In this document: positions 63,155-64,000 of the stretch, one piece after another
Numbering within the stretch: position 1 is the first letter of the stretch
How the letters are laid out: every line of letters starts with the position of its first letter
Source: Qipengyuania intermedia
GTDB lineage: Bacteria; Pseudomonadota; Alphaproteobacteria; Sphingomonadales; Sphingomonadaceae
Assembly (NCBI RefSeq): GCF_019711615.1
Contig: NZ_JAIGNS010000002.1
Span: 186,001-250,000 of the forward strand
Reading direction: 5' to 3'
DNA: 64,000 nt
The notes under the pieces: generated by a model
Told to the model about the DNA's origin: nothing
The model's database searches: none
Seen by the model: only the letters and a program-made list of their open reading frames with translations
Position numbers and translations under genes: made by a program

Positions 63155-63199
63155 CAAAAAACGCCGCCGGGACATGGGTCCGGGCGGCGTCTTGCTTTT
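63155..63199. terminator. Bidirectional terminator between the sensor kinase and phyR
   Basis: ACGCCGCC (63161-63168) pairs with GGCGGCGT (63183-63190) with an extra inner GGAC/GTCC. A6 precedes it and CTTGCTTTT follows, so both convergent transcripts get a T-rich tail. Confidence 0.88.
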
Positions 63200-63209
63200 G
63201 GGGCGTAGA

Positions 63210-63998
63210 TCAGCCCAGCGGGCGGCTCGATCCGAAGAACAGGGCCTGGCTGATGGCAGCGCGCACCGTCTGTTCCTGGAACGGCTTCGTCACGAGATAG
63301 GTGGGTTCGGGACGATCGCCGGTGAGCAAACGCTCGGGATAGGCCGTGATGAAGATCACCGGTACGCTGTCGATCGCAAGAATATCATCGACTGCATCGA
63401 GGCCCGAAGATCCGTCGGCCAGCTGGATGTCGGCCAGCACCAGGCCGGGCGTCTTCTGGGCGACCACTTCCTGTGCTTGCGTGCGGGTGGCGGCGGTACC
63501 GCACACCTCGTGACCCAGAGAAGTGACGAGGTCTTCCAGCTGCATCGAAATGAGCGGTTCGTCTTCGATGATGAGGACGCTGGTCGAGCTTTCGCGGTCG
63601 ATTTCGCTGACCGCTTCCTGCACGAGGCTCTCGATCTCGGACGGCTCGACTTCCATGATCTCGCTCGCCTGTTCGACGGAGAAATCCTCGAGCGTGGTCA
63701 GCAGCAAGGCCTGCCGGTTCAGCGGCGTGATCGATTTCAGCCGATCCTGAGCGGCAGTCTCGTGATCACCTCCGGCCGGTTCCTGCACATCGAGATAGGC
63801 GCTCGACCAGACTTTGTTGAATGCGCGGTAGAGGGGGACGCGGCCACCCTCCAGCGACGCCTTCAGGTCGTCGTCTGCCAGAGCAGCTTCCAAGGTTGCG
63901 CGTACGAACGCGTCACCGGTTGCCTGAGATCCGGTAAGTGCCCGCGCATAACGGCGCAGGTAAGGCAAGTTTTTCGCGATTTGGTCACCAAGCGACAT
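63210..63998 (-). CDS. phyR: PhyR, anti-anti-sigma response regulator
   Basis: A 262-residue regulator that mimics a sigma factor. The N-terminal ~135 residues resemble ECF sigma regions 2 and 4 (LPYLRRYARALTGS, ITPLNRQALLLTTLEDFSVEQAS). The receiver domain has EDEP, the phosphorylated Asp in LADIQLADGSSG, and the FATGUY-type PTYLVTKPF. When phosphorylated it sequesters NepR and frees EcfG. ATG 63998 is two bases from the right edge, so its promoter is outside the window. Confidence 0.97.
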   Translation of the reverse strand: MSLGDQIAKNLPYLRRYARALTGSQATGDAFVRATLEAALADDDLKASLEGGRVPLYRAFNKVWSSAYLDVQEPAGGDHETAAQDRLKSITPLNRQALLLTTLEDFSVEQASEIMEVEPSEIESLVQEAVSEIDRESSTSVLIIEDEPLISMQLEDLVTSLGHEVCGTAATRTQAQEVVAQKTPGLVLADIQLADGSSGLDAVDDILAIDSVPVIFITAYPERLLTGDRPEPTYLVTKPFQEQTVRAAISQALFFGSSRPLG

Positions 63999-64000
63999 AT

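Overview
The window is a gene-dense, high-GC stretch of chromosome from an alphaproteobacterium, most likely a sphingomonad of the Erythrobacteraceae (Erythrobacter/Qipengyuania/Altererythrobacter type). The lineage call rests on several signs: the rpsT-dnaA pair, a complete PhyR/NepR/EcfG general stress module, alphaproteobacterial small proteins (NDUFA12-like, DUF2155, DUF1674), and TonB and TonB-dependent receptor genes. There is no rRNA operon, prophage, insertion sequence or CRISPR array. Two tRNA genes are present (Lys-TTT, Trp-CCA).

Layout. 0-9.6 kb: a minus-strand group (ThiF/MoeB partial, DUF983, dnaA, rpsT), then msrB and a class A penicillin-binding protein on plus, then the envelope quality-control genes degP, hflC and hflK on minus. 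9.6-22 kb: mrp overlapping an orphan Tat-type molybdenum hydroxylase, hemH, a cytochrome P450 behind a perfect operator-like inverted repeat, two tiny genes (one a DUF1674 succinate dehydrogenase assembly factor), rsmB, a low-GC DUF7832-type gene, msrA, an exported methyltransferase, aguB, an unknown gene and folK, a WcaF-type acetyltransferase, and tRNA-Lys. Next to this tRNA lies an in-frame TetR-MFS deletion chimera.

22.4-29.4 kb: a five-gene overlapping paoABC-xdhC-mocA operon (molybdenum aldehyde oxidoreductase with its cofactor maturation) and manA/manC for GDP-mannose. 29.5-34.3 kb: two small glycosyltransferases (TIGR04282/TIGR04283 type), an NAD-binding reductase, a flavin disulfide-type oxidoreductase without the C-terminal catalytic His, and a radical SAM protein; this is the best candidate for an uncharacterised pathway. 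34.4-41 kb: DUF421, a queuosine-precursor-type transporter, a CNT nucleoside transporter, a 2OG-Fe(II) oxygenase and a large TonB-dependent receptor with highly biased codon use.

41-52 kb: a MASE1-PAS hybrid histidine kinase without a canonical start codon, tonB, a bphO-bphP red/far-red light-sensing pair, a polyhydroxyalkanoate granule-type protein, an XpaC-like/TelA pair and a free-standing fatty acyl-AMP ligase. 52-60.4 kb: recX, DUF192, NDUFA12, DUF2155, aat, tRNA-Trp, a LOG-family protein, glmM-DUF1272-thiD, sodB and an AI-2E-family transporter. 60.4-64 kb: ecfG, nepR, a CHASE/HWE sensor kinase and phyR. A perfect EcfG-type promoter lies in front of nepR-ecfG and a near match lies in front of msrB, which suggests that oxidative repair is wired to the general stress response.
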